From contig JAZUMF010000044.1 in NCBI GenBank assembly GCA_045603485.1, forward strand, positions 1 to 41,893: DNA of 41,893 nucleotides, given 5' to 3'. Shown one piece after another: positions 23,998 to 33,038 of the stretch. A program made the position numbers and the translations under genes. The notes below the pieces were generated by a model, which was not told where the DNA came from, did no database searches, and saw only the letters and a list, made by a program, of their open reading frames with translations. How positions within the stretch are numbered: position 1 is the stretch's first letter; each line of letters starts with the position of its first letter. Source of the DNA: RGIG5952 sp045603485 (GTDB lineage Bacteria; Verrucomicrobiota; Kiritimatiellia; RFP12; JAAYLN01).

Positions 23998-24735
23998 CTA
24001 TGGGCGGGTCTTAACCGCAGGGCTTCTGCGGAACCAGTGGGAAGCTGCTAGCTTCCAGACCTTGAAAAATGCCTCAATGGCAATGTTTTTGCTCATTTTA
24101 GAGGTGCCTGCCTGACGATCCAGGAAGGTAATCGGAATCTCGACAATTTTGAAGCCCTTCATCCACGCATTGTGCGACATTTCAATCTGGAATGAATAGC
24201 CGCTGGATGTAATCTTGTCAAAATCAATAGCCTCGAGAACCTCTCTGCGGAAGCACTTGAACCCGCCAGTGGGATCCATTATCGGCATACCTGTTATGGC
24301 TCTGACATAGACACCGGCAAAGGTGCTAATCAATAGGCGACTTAACGGCCAATTCGTAACGCGGATGCCGCCGATATAGCGTGAACCTAAAACCAAATCC
24401 GCATCTTCTGCGGCAGCGATAAAGTTAGGCAACTCCTTGGGATCGTGAGAAAAATCTGCATCCATCTCAAAGATTCGGTCAAAGCCGTGCTCCAATGCCC
24501 ATTTGAAGCCTGCAATATATGCCCGTCCTAATCCATCCTTCGTTTCGCGGTGAAGGACATGGATGCGCTGATTTTCAGCTGCGAAGGCATCGCATATTGC
24601 ACCTGTGCCATCTGGAGAATTATCATCGACAAAGAGGACTTCGCCATTAGGCAAATTATCAAGGACAGCCTGCCCAATTGCACGGGCATTATCCTTTTCG
24701 TTATAGGTAGGAATGATAACGATAGGCTTTGCCAT
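23998..24735 (-). CDS. Dpm1-like polyprenol-phosphate mannosyltransferase (GT2)
   Basis: This 245-aa GT-A enzyme has IPTYNEKDN, VDDNSPDGT (37-45), the nucleotide-sugar metal motif MDADFSHDP (91-99) and TGGFKCFRREVLE. It lacks transmembrane segments beyond a short hydrophobic C-terminal stretch, so it is the soluble/peripheral Dpm1 form. It transfers mannose (or a related sugar) from GDP-sugar to polyprenyl phosphate. The gap to truB is 24 nt and to the UbiA gene 8 nt. The exact sugar is uncertain. Confidence 0.9.
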   Translation of the reverse strand: MAKPIVIIPTYNEKDNARAIGQAVLDNLPNGEVLFVDDNSPDGTGAICDAFAAENQRIHVLHRETKDGLGRAYIAGFKWALEHGFDRIFEMDADFSHDPKELPNFIAAAEDADLVLGSRYIGGIRVTNWPLSRLLISTFAGVYVRAITGMPIMDPTGGFKCFRREVLEAIDFDKITSSGYSFQIEMSHNAWMKGFKIVEIPITFLDRQAGTSKMSKNIAIEAFFKVWKLAASHWFRRSPAVKTRP

Positions 24736-24759
24736 GATAAGATAATCCTTTCTCCTATG

Positions 24760-25503
24760 CTAAACGAGATGCATCGGAATAATGCGGCGGATAAGCTCTT
24801 CCTTGGTAAGAGCCTTTGCGGCATCTAAAGTAAGTGCATCCTCAATATTAAACTTTCCGCATTGCGTACGGCGAAGCGACTTCATGCAAGCGCCGCACCC
24901 CAAGGCCTGTCCGACATCATGACAAAGAGTACGGATATAGGTTCCCTTGCCGCAAAGGACCTCAAAGGTTGCAATCGGCGCTTCGTATGCGGGAATCTTA
25001 AAATTATAAACATGGACGAGACGGGGCTCACGCTCGACGGTCTCTCCCTTTCTTGCCAACTTATAGAGCGGCACGCCGTTACGCTTTAGCGCAGACGCCA
25101 TTGGAGGCACTTGATAGATGTCACCCGTAAGTTTAGAGGCTTCCTGAATAATGCGCTCATGCGAGACAAGATCATAAGGAAGCTCTGAGACAATTTCACC
25201 CTCTAAATCCTGAGAATCGGTTTCTGTCCCGATAAGCATCTCACCGATGTACTTCTTATCACATCCCATGACTTGATTGGAAAGCGAAGTCCCCTTGCCA
25301 ATCAAAATCAGCAAAAGTCCCGTTGCGCCAGGATCCAAAGTACCGCCATGGCCGACCTTTTGAAAACCAAATTTACGCCTTATATCACCAACGATATCAT
25401 GCGACGAAGGACCTGCCGGCTTGTCGATAAGAAGCAAACCGTCCTCTTGCGACGGCGCACGCGGAGGTGCCTTAAATTGAGAATATTGCCTGAAATTAAT
25501 CAT
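24760..25503 (-). CDS. truB: tRNA pseudouridine-55 synthase
   Basis: The start is ATG 25503; the frame extends to a TTG at 25515 with no support. The protein has 247 aa. GLLLIDKPAGPSSHD is followed by KVGHGGTLDPGATG with catalytic Asp57, then YIGEMLIGTETDSQD and GTYIRTLCHDVGQALG. The enzyme forms pseudouridine 55 in the T loop of tRNAs. It lies 18 nt after rbfA in the usual nusA-infB-rbfA-truB order. Confidence 0.96.
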   Translation of the reverse strand: MINFRQYSQFKAPPRAPSQEDGLLLIDKPAGPSSHDIVGDIRRKFGFQKVGHGGTLDPGATGLLLILIGKGTSLSNQVMGCDKKYIGEMLIGTETDSQDLEGEIVSELPYDLVSHERIIQEASKLTGDIYQVPPMASALKRNGVPLYKLARKGETVEREPRLVHVYNFKIPAYEAPIATFEVLCGKGTYIRTLCHDVGQALGCGACMKSLRRTQCGKFNIEDALTLDAAKALTKEELIRRIIPMHLV

Positions 25504-25521
25504 GAGAAATTGCAAAAGGTC

Positions 25522-25923
25522 TTATTCGCCATCCTCGGGGAATGGCAAATCGTCCTCGCCCGCTGGAATTTCTCCGGAAGATTCCATCTTGGAGAGAACA
25601 TCAAGGACATGATCTCCGCGCTCAATTGATTCATCTAGCTCAAATCTGAGAACCGGAGTATACTTAATCTTGATATTGCGGTTGATTTGACGCTGAAAAT
25701 CATTGCGCTTTGAACGGAACAAAGAGACTATGTGGGCGCGCTCCTTCTCGTGACCAAAGATGGAAATCAAGACTACCGCATTTCGCAAATTGCTGGAAAC
25801 ATCAACCTTAGTCACTGTCACCGATGCGATATCGACCCCCGTCCCCGACATGATATGGGGAATCGCCTCGGCAATCTCGCGACGCACGAGGCTATTCACT
25901 CTTTCTAAACGATCAACACCCAT
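25522..25923 (-). CDS. rbfA: 30S ribosome-binding factor A
   Basis: This 133-aa protein has AGGAG before ATG 25923. It matches RbfA from start to end: RLERVNSLVRREIAEAI, VDIASVTVTKVDVSSNLRNAVVLIS and the KH-like core ending RFELDESIERGDHVLDVLSKM. It binds the 5' helix of 16S rRNA during late 30S maturation. It starts 9 nt after infB. Confidence 0.96.
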   Translation of the reverse strand: MGVDRLERVNSLVRREIAEAIPHIMSGTGVDIASVTVTKVDVSSNLRNAVVLISIFGHEKERAHIVSLFRSKRNDFQRQINRNIKIKYTPVLRFELDESIERGDHVLDVLSKMESSGEIPAGEDDLPFPEDGE

Positions 25924-25932
25924 TTTGCACTC

Positions 25933-28900
25933 CTAGAGTGTACGCTCCAACTCTTCCATTGCATAGCACTCGATAACATCACCCTCGACGAAATCTTCAA
26001 AGTCAACGAAGCTTACGCCGAATTCCTGCATATCGCGAACCTCTGCAACTTCGTCCTTGAAGTGCTTGAGAGAGGAAATCTTACCCTCGAAGAGAACCTC
26101 ACGCAATCTCTTGATGCGAACCAAGGCATCCTTGCGGACAACGCCATCAAGGAGCTGAGAACCAGCCACCTTACCAAGCTTACCGATATCAAAGATTTGG
26201 CGAATCTGGGCATGACCCTTGACAACCTCTTTGTATTCAGGATCAAGGCGATCAAGCATTGATTGCTTGACAAAATCAAAGAGCTCGTAGATGATACGGA
26301 ATGTATTTATGCGGACACCGTCATGTGTTGCTATCGCATTGACGCCGGACTCGATATTGACCTGGAAGCCGACAATCATAGCATGACCTGCGGCCGCACG
26401 CTGAACATCGGCTGCGGTAACATTGCCAACCGAGCTTCCGAGAATTTCAAGAGAAATCTTCTCAGAGCGCAAATCACGCAAGGTATCGATGATAGCCTCG
26501 ACTGTGCCTTGAGTATCGGCCTTGATGATGACTGAAAGCTGCTTCTTCTCGCGCTCGCCAAGGCGATCGAGAAGCGAATCTATGTTGACGGCCTTCTGCG
26601 CAGCCTGAAGCTCGGTCGCCTTGCGCTCCATGGCGAACTTCTCCGCCAACTCGCGAGCACGCTTCTCATTAACCATTACGCGGAATTCCGCACCTGCCTC
26701 CGGCACACCGCTGAGGCCCATAACGCGAACGGCATGGGCCGGGCCGACAGACTTGATTTGCTTGCCGCGATCATCGATAAGGGCGCGCAGACGACCATAA
26801 TGCTCATCGATAAGAACGACATCGCCTACATTGAGCGTACCAGATGCAACAAGAAGTGTTGCCGTTGGGCCGATACCGCGCTCCATCTGCGCCTCGATGA
26901 TATAACCATCGGCACGACGGTTTGGATTGGCCTGAAGCTCAAGCACATCAGCCTGAAGAAGAATCATCTCAAGAAGGTTGTCCATGCCGGCGCCTGTGTG
27001 AGCGGAGACCTCGCAGCAAACGATATCACCGCCCCAGTCCTCTGGGGTAAGGCCTTCAATCTGGAGCTGCTGACGGACGCGATCTGGCTTAGCGGCAGGA
27101 AGGTCGCATTTATTGATGGCAACCATCATCTGGACATTTGCCTGACGGCACTGCTTGATAACCTCGCGAGTCTGCGGCATAATACCGTCATCCGCGGCAA
27201 CTACAATGACTGCGATATCGGTCAAGCGGGCACCGCGAGCACGCATTGCGGAGAATGCGGCATGGCCTGGGGTGTCCAAAAAGGTGATCTGGCGATCGTT
27301 AACCTCAACCGAGTAGGCACCGATATGCTGAGTAATGCCACCAGCCTCACCTGCTGCGACTTTGGTCTTGCGCAAGTAGTCAAGCAATGAAGTCTTACCA
27401 TGGTCAACATGGCCCAAGAAGGTTACGACAGGAGGACGAGGCTTCATATCCTCCGGCTTATCCTCTGGAATCTCGTCATCTTCATCAAGCTTGCGGATTT
27501 CAGGCTTACGCTCCGTTGAGCGGCGTGCCCTTTCAAGCTCGACGCGGAAACCGTATTTATCGGCAATCTTGCCGGCCATTTCAAGGTCAACACGCTGATT
27601 GATAGACACAAGAACCTTTTGCTGCATCAAATCGGCAATAAGGCGATTGGGGCGGATGTTCATCATCTCCGCAAGTTCGCGAATAAGCGTTGGACCACGG
27701 AGTGTTAGCACATTATCTCCCGCAATTGGGGCATTGGCTGCAGGGGGTGGAGGAACGGCAACGGGAGCTTTAGCCTTCTGCTGCTGGCCATTTTGGTTTT
27801 TGTTCATTGGTTGCTGGCCTCGCTGATTCTTACCCTGCGGCTGCGGACCGCGCGCTTGCTGCTGCTGAGGCAACGGACGCGCATTGGCACCGGGCCGGGT
27901 CGGGAAAACTGATTGAACATTGGGACGGGTCGGGAACGGCGACTGCGCACCGGGCCGGGTCGGGAATACCGATTGAGCGCCAGGGCGAGTCGGGAAAACT
28001 GATTGGGCGTTGGGACGGGTCGGGAACGGCGACTGCCCCTGATTGTTAGGACGGCCTCCCTGCTGTTGAGCGCCCTGACGGCCATTTTGGTTTTGATGCT
28101 GATTGCCAAAACGCCCGCCTTGCTGTTGCTGAGGCTGCTTGCCATTCGCATTAGCGCCAGAGCGTTGCTGTGGCTGTTGATTGCGTTGGTTCGAAGCGCC
28201 ATGCTGACCATGAGAAGATCGTGAACGAGAATCGCGGTCATTTTCCTCGCGGCCATCACGATGATGCTTTCTCGTTTGCTGCTGTTGAGAACGGCGACCG
28301 CCAAAATAATCGCGTTGGCGATCGTCATCGTCATAATAGTCATCCTCATAGCGACTACCGCGGCGATCATCATCATCGTCATCGTCGTCATCTTGAACCG
28401 CAGGGTGGAAAACAACCCTCGGGCTGTCACCTTGAGGAGCGCCGCTCATTTGGCCAAAGCCGCCAAAATCGATTGAAATCGGCTTCTCCTCCTTAGCCTC
28501 TGGAGCCGGCTTCTCAACCGCCTTCGCCGGCTTGGCTTCAGGCTTCTTCTCCTCCTGAACAGGGGTGGGCTTAACCTCGGCCTGAGGCTTCGGTGCCGGC
28601 TCGGCAGCCTTAACCTCAACCTTAGGCTCAACCTCAACCTTAGGTTGTGGAACGGGCTTCTTTTCCTCTTGAATAGGCGCAGGTGCAGGTGCGGCAGCTT
28701 CTACTACTGGAGCGGGTGCAGGAGCAGGAACCGGCTCATCAACCTTCTTTGGAGCAGCCTTAGGAGCCATTGGAGCAAGAGGCGTGAATGGACGGAGCCC
28801 GCCTCTGTGAGATTTGTGGCTGGCCAGCGCGCGTGAGCGTGCATCAGCCAGACGATCACGATTCTCCTTGGCAGTAACAGCCTTAAGTGGAGTGCCGACA

Positions 28901-29142
28901 ACTCGAGGAGGAGCGACCGGAGCCTCTGGCTCAATCACTTTCGGTTTAGGAGCCGGAGCTGGCTCTTTAGGGGCCTCTGCCTTAGAAGAAGCCTTGCCAG
29001 TTACAATAGCGACAAGGTCACGAGCTTGAGTATCTGAAAGGGAGGTAAAATTACCAGCCTTCTCCATACCCATCTTTTTAGCGGCCTTGGTGATTTCACC
29101 GGCACTTACGCCGATCTGCTTTGCCAATTCAAATATTTTCAT
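25933..29142 (-). CDS. infB: Translation initiation factor IF-2, unusually long N-terminal region
   Basis: This 1069-aa protein has AAGGT before ATG 29142. An N-terminal IF2_N domain (IFELAKQIGVSAGEITKAAKK) is followed by about 440 residues of low-complexity sequence: Ala/Pro/Glu/Lys-rich (50-215), Asp-rich (about 250-275), Gln/Asn/Gly-rich (285-480), with five 10-residue FPTRPxxQSx repeats (about 370-420). A second IF2_N domain lies near 480-530 (LRELAEMMNIRPNRLIADLM-like, shown in parts). The G domain is complete: GHVDHGKT (577-584), DTPGHAAF and NKCD. The core matches the standard protein that brings fMet-tRNA to the 30S. The long tail is typical of some PVC/Gram-negative IF-2 proteins, but the FPTRP repeats are notable. 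Confidence 0.97.
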   Translation of the reverse strand: MKIFELAKQIGVSAGEITKAAKKMGMEKAGNFTSLSDTQARDLVAIVTGKASSKAEAPKEPAPAPKPKVIEPEAPVAPPRVVGTPLKAVTAKENRDRLADARSRALASHKSHRGGLRPFTPLAPMAPKAAPKKVDEPVPAPAPAPVVEAAAPAPAPIQEEKKPVPQPKVEVEPKVEVKAAEPAPKPQAEVKPTPVQEEKKPEAKPAKAVEKPAPEAKEEKPISIDFGGFGQMSGAPQGDSPRVVFHPAVQDDDDDDDDDRRGSRYEDDYYDDDDRQRDYFGGRRSQQQQTRKHHRDGREENDRDSRSRSSHGQHGASNQRNQQPQQRSGANANGKQPQQQQGGRFGNQHQNQNGRQGAQQQGGRPNNQGQSPFPTRPNAQSVFPTRPGAQSVFPTRPGAQSPFPTRPNVQSVFPTRPGANARPLPQQQQARGPQPQGKNQRGQQPMNKNQNGQQQKAKAPVAVPPPPAANAPIAGDNVLTLRGPTLIRELAEMMNIRPNRLIADLMQQKVLVSINQRVDLEMAGKIADKYGFRVELERARRSTERKPEIRKLDEDDEIPEDKPEDMKPRPPVVTFLGHVDHGKTSLLDYLRKTKVAAGEAGGITQHIGAYSVEVNDRQITFLDTPGHAAFSAMRARGARLTDIAVIVVAADDGIMPQTREVIKQCRQANVQMMVAINKCDLPAAKPDRVRQQLQIEGLTPEDWGGDIVCCEVSAHTGAGMDNLLEMILLQADVLELQANPNRRADGYIIEAQMERGIGPTATLLVASGTLNVGDVVLIDEHYGRLRALIDDRGKQIKSVGPAHAVRVMGLSGVPEAGAEFRVMVNEKRARELAEKFAMERKATELQAAQKAVNIDSLLDRLGEREKKQLSVIIKADTQGTVEAIIDTLRDLRSEKISLEILGSSVGNVTAADVQRAAAGHAMIVGFQVNIESGVNAIATHDGVRINTFRIIYELFDFVKQSMLDRLDPEYKEVVKGHAQIRQIFDIGKLGKVAGSQLLDGVVRKDALVRIKRLREVLFEGKISSLKHFKDEVAEVRDMQEFGVSFVDFEDFVEGDVIECYAMEELERTL
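27887..28037. repeat. Five 30-bp coding repeats in infB
   Basis: Five consecutive 30-bp units encode FPTRP-(N/G)-(A/V)-Q-S-(V/P) or a variant. They differ at a few third and first positions and lie in the disordered N-terminal half of IF-2, suggesting recent tandem expansion. Confidence 0.85.
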
Positions 29143-29197
29143 GGATACCTTAAGTAAACTTCAAAAAAAGATCTCTTGCCGAGTTGACACTTCCAAA

Positions 29198-30466
29198 CTA
29201 TCTTGATGTGCCCTCGGTTGCCGCTATCGCCTTTGCGACGATTGTCGATGCTGTGGCATAGTCTAGGCCTGTCGCATCGGCTACCGCCTCCGCGCCCTCC
29301 TCAACGATACCGTCCAAGGAGGTAAAGCCTGACTGAGCTAAAAGCTTTGCGTCCTCTGAATCAATACCGCCGCTGACCAGCTCTGCAGCCGCTCTTTCAA
29401 GCTTAGCCTCAAAAGACAACTCAGAGTCCCGCTTGGTTATATTGATGCTACAGCCGACGAGCTTTGTCGCCAAACGGACATTCTGCCCGTTACGGCCGAT
29501 AGCCAACGACAACTGATCATCTGAAACGATTGCAGAAATCTTACGGGAATCGTTAGGATCGACAGTGACCGACAAAAGCTTTGCGGGAGAAAGTGCCTCA
29601 ATTGCATATTGACACGGATCTTCCTTCCAACGGACAATATCGATCTTCTCGCCTCCAAGCTCGCTAACGATAGTACGAACGCGAACGCCTCTAACACCTA
29701 CGCAAGCGCCGACAGGGTCGACATTGGGATCAAAGGAGCGGACAGAAATCTTGGAACGCGACCCCGGATCACGGGCAACTCCCATAATCTCAACGGTGCC
29801 ATCGTTAATCTCCGAAACTTCAGTTACAAAGAGCTGACGCAAGAATGAAGAGCTGGCACGGGAAAGGATAACCGGCGGCGCACTTGACTGGACAGATTCA
29901 GCAAGAGGAAGCACCTTAACGATAATCGCACGAACGGTATCGCCCTCTGTAAATCTGTCTGTAGGCAGACAATCGCGGCGCTGCATAATTGCCTCGGCAT
30001 TCTCAATGGTAAGGGTAATATCTCCACGACGAGATACAGAGCGCACGGTACCCGTGATAATCTCACCTACCTTGCTGCGGTAGTTGTCGATCACAAAGGT
30101 ACGCTCAGCCTCGCGAAGCTTATTAAGAATCTGCTGACGGGCATTCTGAATCCCGATACGACCGAGACTGGACGCCGGGATTTCAACCTCAAACGACATG
30201 CCGGTCACAATGTCAGGACGAGCCTTTCGCGCCTTTTCAAGAGGAAGATATGCGGCACCAAGCTCCGTATCGCTCGCAACATATCGGCGGAATGCCTTGA
30301 CGCTGAGCTTCTTGCGGTCAATCTCAACGCGAATGCAACCGACGCACCGATACTCTTTACCAAAGACCTGCTCAAGAGCCGACTCAATTGCACGAATAAT
30401 CAACTCGCGATTCACACCACGGTCACGCTCATAAAAATTAACTATCGCCTGAAGATCGTTATCCAT
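29198..30466 (-). CDS. nusA: Transcription termination/antitermination factor NusA
   Basis: This 422-aa protein has GGAGG 4 nt before ATG 30466. NusA_N (1-125, VNRELIIRAIESALEQVF), S1 domain (about 130-205, GEIITGTVRSVSRRGDITL), KH1 (DPVGACVGVRGVRVRTIVSELGGEKIDIV) and KH2 (SLAIGRNGQNVRLATKLVG) are all present. The C-terminal tail is a short helical extension with one HhH-like element (SGFTSLDGIVEEG) rather than two AR repeats. It binds RNA polymerase and nascent RNA. It opens the operon with infB. No rimP gene precedes it. Confidence 0.96.
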   Translation of the reverse strand: MDNDLQAIVNFYERDRGVNRELIIRAIESALEQVFGKEYRCVGCIRVEIDRKKLSVKAFRRYVASDTELGAAYLPLEKARKARPDIVTGMSFEVEIPASSLGRIGIQNARQQILNKLREAERTFVIDNYRSKVGEIITGTVRSVSRRGDITLTIENAEAIMQRRDCLPTDRFTEGDTVRAIIVKVLPLAESVQSSAPPVILSRASSSFLRQLFVTEVSEINDGTVEIMGVARDPGSRSKISVRSFDPNVDPVGACVGVRGVRVRTIVSELGGEKIDIVRWKEDPCQYAIEALSPAKLLSVTVDPNDSRKISAIVSDDQLSLAIGRNGQNVRLATKLVGCSINITKRDSELSFEAKLERAAAELVSGGIDSEDAKLLAQSGFTSLDGIVEEGAEAVADATGLDYATASTIVAKAIAATEGTSR

Positions 30467-30568
30467 ACTTCCTCCATTGGGCCTCCCCCGCCGTTTTCAC
30501 GGGAGAAGGCTCTTCCGTTGTCAACCAGAACAAAAAGAACAAATAAGGCTAATTAGCGGTCAAAGCCG

Positions 30569-31225
30569 CTAGATGCCGAGAATTGGCGCAGCAGCCTTAA
30601 GCCACGCCTCGGCCATAAGTACATGTCCTGCAGTAGTAGGATGCACGCCGTCACGCAACCAATATGCGGGAGGTGCAGACTTCAAAGCGTCATCCAACAC
30701 CTCTTGGAATGGGACAAATGCCGTATCAAACTCTTTAGCGAGCTTACGGACGATAACGCGACGGGCATCGACATCCTCACGCCAAGCGTCAGCGGCGGCC
30801 CAATTTTCTCCGGCCTTGTATCCCTCGCCGGCCTGAGAATCTGAAAACATAAAAGGCTCGCAAAGGATTAGACGAACATCGGGGCGAACCTTAAGCGTCC
30901 ACTTAAGAAGCTCCCTATAGATCATCTCATAACGATCAAGCTCGACACCGTTATTATTATTAAACTCATGCCAAGTTTCGTTAATACCAATAAGAATACT
31001 GATAACATCAGGCTCAAGATTCAAGCCATGAACCTTCCAACGCTGATACAAATCAACGACACGATTGCCGCTGATGCCACGATTGATGACGGTAAAATTC
31101 TTCTGAGGGTACTCAGCTAAAATCTTACCTGCAACAAATAAAGGATAACCGCAACCGAGACTCTCACCGCCTAGCGTAGTGCGAGCCGCATCCGTTATAG
31201 AATCACCTTGGAACAAAATCTTCAT
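30569..31225 (-). CDS. SGNH/GDSL hydrolase
   Basis: ATG 31225 has AGGAG 7 nt upstream, so it is chosen over 31246; the protein has 218 aa. The four blocks are intact: GDSIT (nucleophile Ser), GISGNR, GINETWH, and DGVHPT with Asp/His. No signal peptide, so cytoplasmic. Such enzymes act as esterases or acylhydrolases, often on acetylated sugars; the nearby AlgI/AlgJ acetylation genes make a deacetylase role possible. A minus-strand TTGCTT/TTTAAT pair upstream could be its promoter. Confidence 0.9.
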   Translation of the reverse strand: MKILFQGDSITDAARTTLGGESLGCGYPLFVAGKILAEYPQKNFTVINRGISGNRVVDLYQRWKVHGLNLEPDVISILIGINETWHEFNNNNGVELDRYEMIYRELLKWTLKVRPDVRLILCEPFMFSDSQAGEGYKAGENWAAADAWREDVDARRVIVRKLAKEFDTAFVPFQEVLDDALKSAPPAYWLRDGVHPTTAGHVLMAEAWLKAAAPILGI

Positions 31226-31338
31226 TTTAAGACTCCTAAAATACATTCTCTATTAAATCAAAATATAGAAAAAAAAGCAAGCGGTAACTGCGAGACCTCA
31301 TTTATTCCAAAATAGCTATTGGAATTTGAATTTGGTCA

Positions 31339-31367
31339 TTGGCAACATTTAACAAAAGTGGTATTAT
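31339..31367 (+). promoter_or_regulatory. Promoter upstream of the unrecognised + strand gene
   Basis: TTGGCA (31339-31344), a 17-nt spacer and TATTAT (31362-31367) face the gene at 31424, with the start predicted near 31374. The intergenic region between divergent genes is AT-rich. Confidence 0.6.
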
Positions 31368-31423
31368 ACTTATAAAAATCGGCTATTGACCTATTCAACC
31401 AACCCGATCAGATTTTACAACCT

Positions 31424-32074
31424 ATGGCAAGCACAAAAAAAGATGTTGAAATCAAAGTAGCTGAAATCAAGCTCAATAACATAAAGACACTTCAAAGGAC
31501 AGGGGTGCGAATCCTCGAGTCAAGGCTTATATATCCTAGACCGACGGTAGCCCAAAAGGCAACATCGATTTCACTTCAGTTCAATGACGGGTCGTGGACA
31601 TCCAACGGCAAAAGTTGGACTGAAAGCGTTCTCTTTAAGGAATCGATTCAAGGAGATACCGGACTTGAAATAACACTTAGCGATATCGTCTCCGACAAAA
31701 GCATTGACGAAGCCCTCACCTCTGGAGCGGCCGCATTTGTAAAAGTTATGGGTCAACTGGCAAGCGAAGCCTTTGGAGAACGCTACCTTGGCCCATTCGC
31801 CGACATTCCTGCGTCCGTCATATCAAAAGCCCTAACTGGTAAAGCACAAATAAAAATTATCGCAACCGCTATTCAAGACATACCGTCATTGCAGATAGCC
31901 AACCTCAGAGCCGGCGACATATCAATAATTGAGGCACCGCTGCTTGCAAAGTCAGCGATAACAACAACAACCAATCGACAAACTCGTAGCGCAGGCGGGA
32001 GATCAACCAGCAAAACCTTGGCGGCAAAAGGCAGTGAAATTGGAACTGTCAAATTTCAAATTCGGGCAATTTAA
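31424..32074 (+). CDS. Unrecognised protein
   Basis: The 216-aa product has no signal peptide or membrane helix. It starts with a Lys/Asp-rich segment, then a beta-rich region (about 25-90) and an Ala/Gly/Ser-rich helical middle (100-145). The tail (170-205) is rich in Thr, Ser and basic residues (TTTTNRQTRSAGGRST). It has its own promoter and lies 40 nt before the uridine-kinase-like gene, so the two may be co-transcribed. No family was recognised; the ordinary codon use argues against a random frame. Confidence 0.7.
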   Translation: MASTKKDVEIKVAEIKLNNIKTLQRTGVRILESRLIYPRPTVAQKATSISLQFNDGSWTSNGKSWTESVLFKESIQGDTGLEITLSDIVSDKSIDEALTSGAAAFVKVMGQLASEAFGERYLGPFADIPASVISKALTGKAQIKIIATAIQDIPSLQIANLRAGDISIIEAPLLAKSAITTTTNRQTRSAGGRSTSKTLAAKGSEIGTVKFQIRAI

Positions 32075-32114
32075 CGCACCCTTTAAATAACACCAATTCA
32101 AAAAGGAGTAAAAG

Positions 32115-33011
32115 ATGAGAAAGTATTTCAATGCACAGATACTTGAAGCTGAGACAAAACATGCTAAGCAAATAGAAGAGATTGCGCAACGCATTATCCG
32201 CGAAGCAAACGCCGCAAGGATTGTTTTAATTGGAGGTCCCTCATCTGCCGGTAAAACAACCTTTGCCAAGCGCCTCACATACCACCTCACAAACGATGGC
32301 ATATCTCCTCTCGTCATCTCTACCGATGACTATTTCGTAGGTGACGAAAAAAATCCGCGAGATGAAAATGGCAATCTTGACTATGAGCATATAAGGGCTA
32401 TGGATCTTGAAAAGCTCAATGAGGATTTACTGAATCTACTTGACGGCAAAACCGTAACAGTGCCGCGCTTTGACTTTGAGCGCCACGCGCCTGCTGAAAT
32501 AGGGCATCAGGAACACCTTGACGACGGCGGAGTAATAATAATTGAAGGACTTCACAGCTTAAATCCGGAGCTCACCCCGCGCATACCGATGGACTCCAAA
32601 TTCCTGATATTGGTTGACACCATCTCCTCTCCGTTTAACGAACTTGAAGGTGCCGCAACCGGTGATGGAAGACTGATACGACGAATCATACGCGACAGCA
32701 AATACCGAGGCCGCAGACCAACCGACACAATCAGACTGTGGGAATCTGTTCGAGCGGGAGAGATCCGCTGGATACAGCCATTTGAGAAGAATGCAGAATA
32801 TGTCTTTGACACCACCCTCCCGTACGAGCCTGGCGTCTTAAAGTTCTACGCCGCCTCGCTCTTAAAAGCCATCGCCTCCGATGACCCGTCCTACGCAAAA
32901 GCTCAGCAGCTTCTCTCGCTGTTAGATGAGTTTACCGAAGCTCCCGAGGATGGTATTCCTAGATTCTCAATTCTCCGCGAATATATCGGCGGAAGCTGTA
33001 TAGAGTACTAA
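32115..33011 (+). CDS. Uridine kinase-like nucleoside kinase
   Basis: This 298-aa protein has AAAGGAG 7 nt before ATG 32115. Walker A GGPSSAGKTTFAKRL, the substrate-binding STDDYF, the Walker-B-like IIIEGLHSL and RRIIRDSKYRGR match the phosphoribulokinase/uridine kinase family. It resembles the kinase half of longer bacterial proteins that have an N-terminal TGS/threonyl-tRNA-synthetase-like part, which is missing here. It likely phosphorylates a pyrimidine nucleoside; the substrate is not certain. Confidence 0.88.
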   Translation: MRKYFNAQILEAETKHAKQIEEIAQRIIREANAARIVLIGGPSSAGKTTFAKRLTYHLTNDGISPLVISTDDYFVGDEKNPRDENGNLDYEHIRAMDLEKLNEDLLNLLDGKTVTVPRFDFERHAPAEIGHQEHLDDGGVIIIEGLHSLNPELTPRIPMDSKFLILVDTISSPFNELEGAATGDGRLIRRIIRDSKYRGRRPTDTIRLWESVRAGEIRWIQPFEKNAEYVFDTTLPYEPGVLKFYAASLLKAIASDDPSYAKAQQLLSLLDEFTEAPEDGIPRFSILREYIGGSCIEY

Positions 33012-33038
33012 ACCTCAAAGCCTGTTGACAAAACAGCG

